64,000 nt of DNA from NCBI GenBank assembly GCA_963735055.1, contig CAVTJN010000019.1, positions 434,001 to 498,000 of the forward strand. The letters are read 5' to 3'. The notes under the pieces were generated by a model. It had not been told where the DNA came from. It searched no databases and was given only the letters and a program-made list of their open reading frames with translations. The DNA comes from JBBITI01 sp963735055 (lineage in GTDB: Bacteria > Chloroflexota > Dehalococcoidia > Dehalococcoidales > UBA2162). This document shows, piece by piece, positions 62,699-64,000 of this stretch (its first letter is position 1; the number at the start of each line of letters is the position of its first letter). Position numbers and translations under genes: made by a program.

Positions 62699-64000
62699 CT
62701 AATGCCCCATGGCCTTCTTCTGATCCGTATCTATCCAGATACACTTGAACCAGTCGTTAATCCCGGCCCAGCCCGTCCAACCAATACCTTCCCAGTTCTT
62801 TATCCATGGCCACCATGTCTGGTAGGCATAAGGCGATGGCATGAAGATGGCCCAGGCGGAATTGAGTTCGTAGACGCCCTCATCCTTCATGGTCTTGAAA
62901 TAATTGTCGATATTCCTCATCGGCCAGTCGGTACCAATCACCTCGCCTACTTTGGTGTAGTAGGGGTCGCGTATCATAGCATCGTTCGAGTAGGCACTTC
63001 CGGTCATCGAGCTGCTCATAGGGAGCCCATATGCCCTTAGCTTGTCCGTACCACATATCCTGATTCGTGTTGGCCGCATCTATGGAGTTCCACAGTCCAA
63101 CCTCTTCCACTTTGATGTCGAGCTGAATGCCGACCTTGGAGAGATAACTGGCAAGCGCGGCCACTTCGTCGGGCTGAGGCTGCTGGGACCAGACCTCTAC
63201 GGTCGCCTTGAAACCATTGGGATAACCTGCTTCTGCCAGCAACTGCTTGGCTTTGGCTGGATTTCCGCCCTTGATGAACTCCTGGGTCTCAGCCGGAAGC
63301 TGTTCCAGAGGAGTGTAGTACTTCTCCCAGGATTTCAGCGGAGGATAAGGGTACGCGAGAAGCTCGCCGTCACCCTTCAGGTAGTCCTTCAGCCAAGCTT
63401 GCTTGTCGACCGCAAGGTTCATGGCAACCCTGACCCGGCGGTCCTTGTACGGCAGATTGTCTTTGTCAATGCGGCCGCTGAGTACATAAGTCGATTGGAT
63501 CCTTCGCTTGTACTGGATGTCCTTGGCAACTCCGAACAGTGAGAGCGCATCGTCGTGGCTGACGGCCTGCAGAATATCAACCTTTCCTGTGCGCATCGCG
63601 GTCAGGCGCGTGGCCAGGTCCGGGATGACCAGAAGTCTCACGCTGTCTGCATAAGGCCACTGGTAGTTCTTGCCCGGAAATAACGGGTCGCTCTCGAAGT
63701 AGCTCGGATTCTTCTTAAAGGTGAGTGAACTACCAGAAACATAGTCATCAATGAAAAATGGGCCGGAGCCGATAACGTTCTTCCAGCTGGTCATGTCGCC
63801 ACCGGAGGTCCATACCTCGGGCGGGTTGGTGTAGGCGTTCTCGGCGATTTCCATGAGCATCAGCCCTTGGCCGCCCGCGGGCACTTTGACTTTGACGGTG
63901 TACTTGTCAACCGCCTCAAAGGAGTTGGGCCGCCGCGGGTCGCCGGGCAGGACTTTGCCCGTGACCTTCTCGGCCTTGGTCGGTGGATAGCTGGTACTCT
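62699..64000 (-). CDS. Family 5 ABC substrate-binding protein, C-terminal part, one frameshift
   Basis: The open frame runs from the right edge (STSYPPTKAEKVTGKVLPGD) into the substrate-binding family 5 pattern: NVIGSGPFFIDDYVSGSSL, VRVAMNLAVDKQAWL, KAKQLLAEAGYPNGFK. Near 63010-63030 the frame breaks: one frame reads GIWAPYEQL, the other MTGSAYSNDAMIRDPYYTKV, ending at 62699. The N-terminus, with its signal peptide, lies outside. Such proteins bind peptides, nickel or other solutes and would deliver them to an Opp/Dpp permease; whether OppDF at 29-31 kb serves it is unknown. Confidence 0.85.

Noticed and set aside
61669..62748. A 359-codon open frame on the plus strand
   Set aside because: It is antisense to the ABC ATPase and to the terminator at 62642-62672.

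Overview
The window looks like a chromosome segment of an anaerobic bacterium, most likely a Chloroflexota of the Dehalococcoidia type. This is an inference. It rests on GC-rich, AGGAGG-led genes, a pair of adjacent acyl-CoA dehydrogenases, an ftsA-ftsZ pair preceded by a tiny conserved gene, a [4Fe-4S] aldo/keto reductase, a gld-type ABC cluster and selenocysteine use. No rRNA, tRNA, CRISPR array, prophage or insertion sequence was recognised. Almost all of the sequence is coding, with short gaps.

Layout. 1-7.9 kb: uvrB (cut by the left edge), a cytidylate-kinase-like gene and an MscS channel on the minus strand, then prs, a DUF2007 gene and secA on the plus strand. 8-9.8 kb: an HTH/PIN-domain pair and an unknown gene. 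9.8-18.6 kb (minus): nitroreductase, valS, coaBC, coaX, the NAD(P)HX repair fusion, a queuosine-precursor transporter and corA. 18.7-20.9 kb (plus): a sulfur-transfer operon iscS-iscU-zinc ribbon-tusA, in which IscS lacks the PLP-binding lysine. 21-24.1 kb (minus): two tandem MutS-like ATPases. 24.3-29.2 kb (minus): a parvulin-like gene, gldA, gldF, gldG and a DUF4340 gene, ended by a clear terminator. 29.3-31.7 kb (minus): oppDF without permeases, with oppD apparently starting at AUC. 31.8-35.2 kb (plus): a copper cassette csoR-copA-small membrane protein-YHS protein. 35.6-39.2 kb (minus): a selenocysteine glutaredoxin, a Gate-domain protein, a monooxygenase-like protein and two acyl-CoA dehydrogenase subunits. 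39.5-44.4 kb (minus): a phosphate operon pstB1-phoU-pstS-pstC-pstA-pstB2, in which pstB2 has a ruined ATP site. 44.7-48 kb (minus): small genes, ftsZ and ftsA. 48.1-54.2 kb: a DUF5343 gene, a zinc ribbon, a second selenoprotein (glutaredoxin fused to PDZ), an aldo/keto reductase, a HAD phosphatase, panE and a lipoprotein. 54.2-56.2 kb (minus): cyclase-family hydrolase, FmdB-like protein, DsrE and ArsR. 56.5-64 kb: an 858-residue geranylgeranyl-reductase/NDH-2 fusion (plus), then an MFS transporter, an ABC exporter pair and a peptide-binding protein cut by the right edge (minus).

How the parts connect. Sulfur, selenium and metal handling recur: the sulfur-carrier operon, two selenocysteine redox proteins, DsrE under ArsR, and the copper cassette. 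The best candidates for new biology are (1) two glutaredoxin-like genes whose catalytic Cys codon is TGA, each followed 22 nt later by a 7-bp hairpin, the two hairpins differing by a compensatory base-pair change; (2) an IscS without its Schiff-base lysine in an otherwise complete operon; (3) an asymmetric PstB pair; (4) a MutS-like pair with the same Asp-to-Asn change in Walker B; (5) the lipid-reductase/NADH-dehydrogenase fusion. Five genes (copA, one acyl-CoA dehydrogenase, ftsA, the FmdB-like gene and the peptide-binding protein) carry one or two single-base frameshifts. Because essential ftsA is among them, base-level assembly errors are more likely than gene decay.
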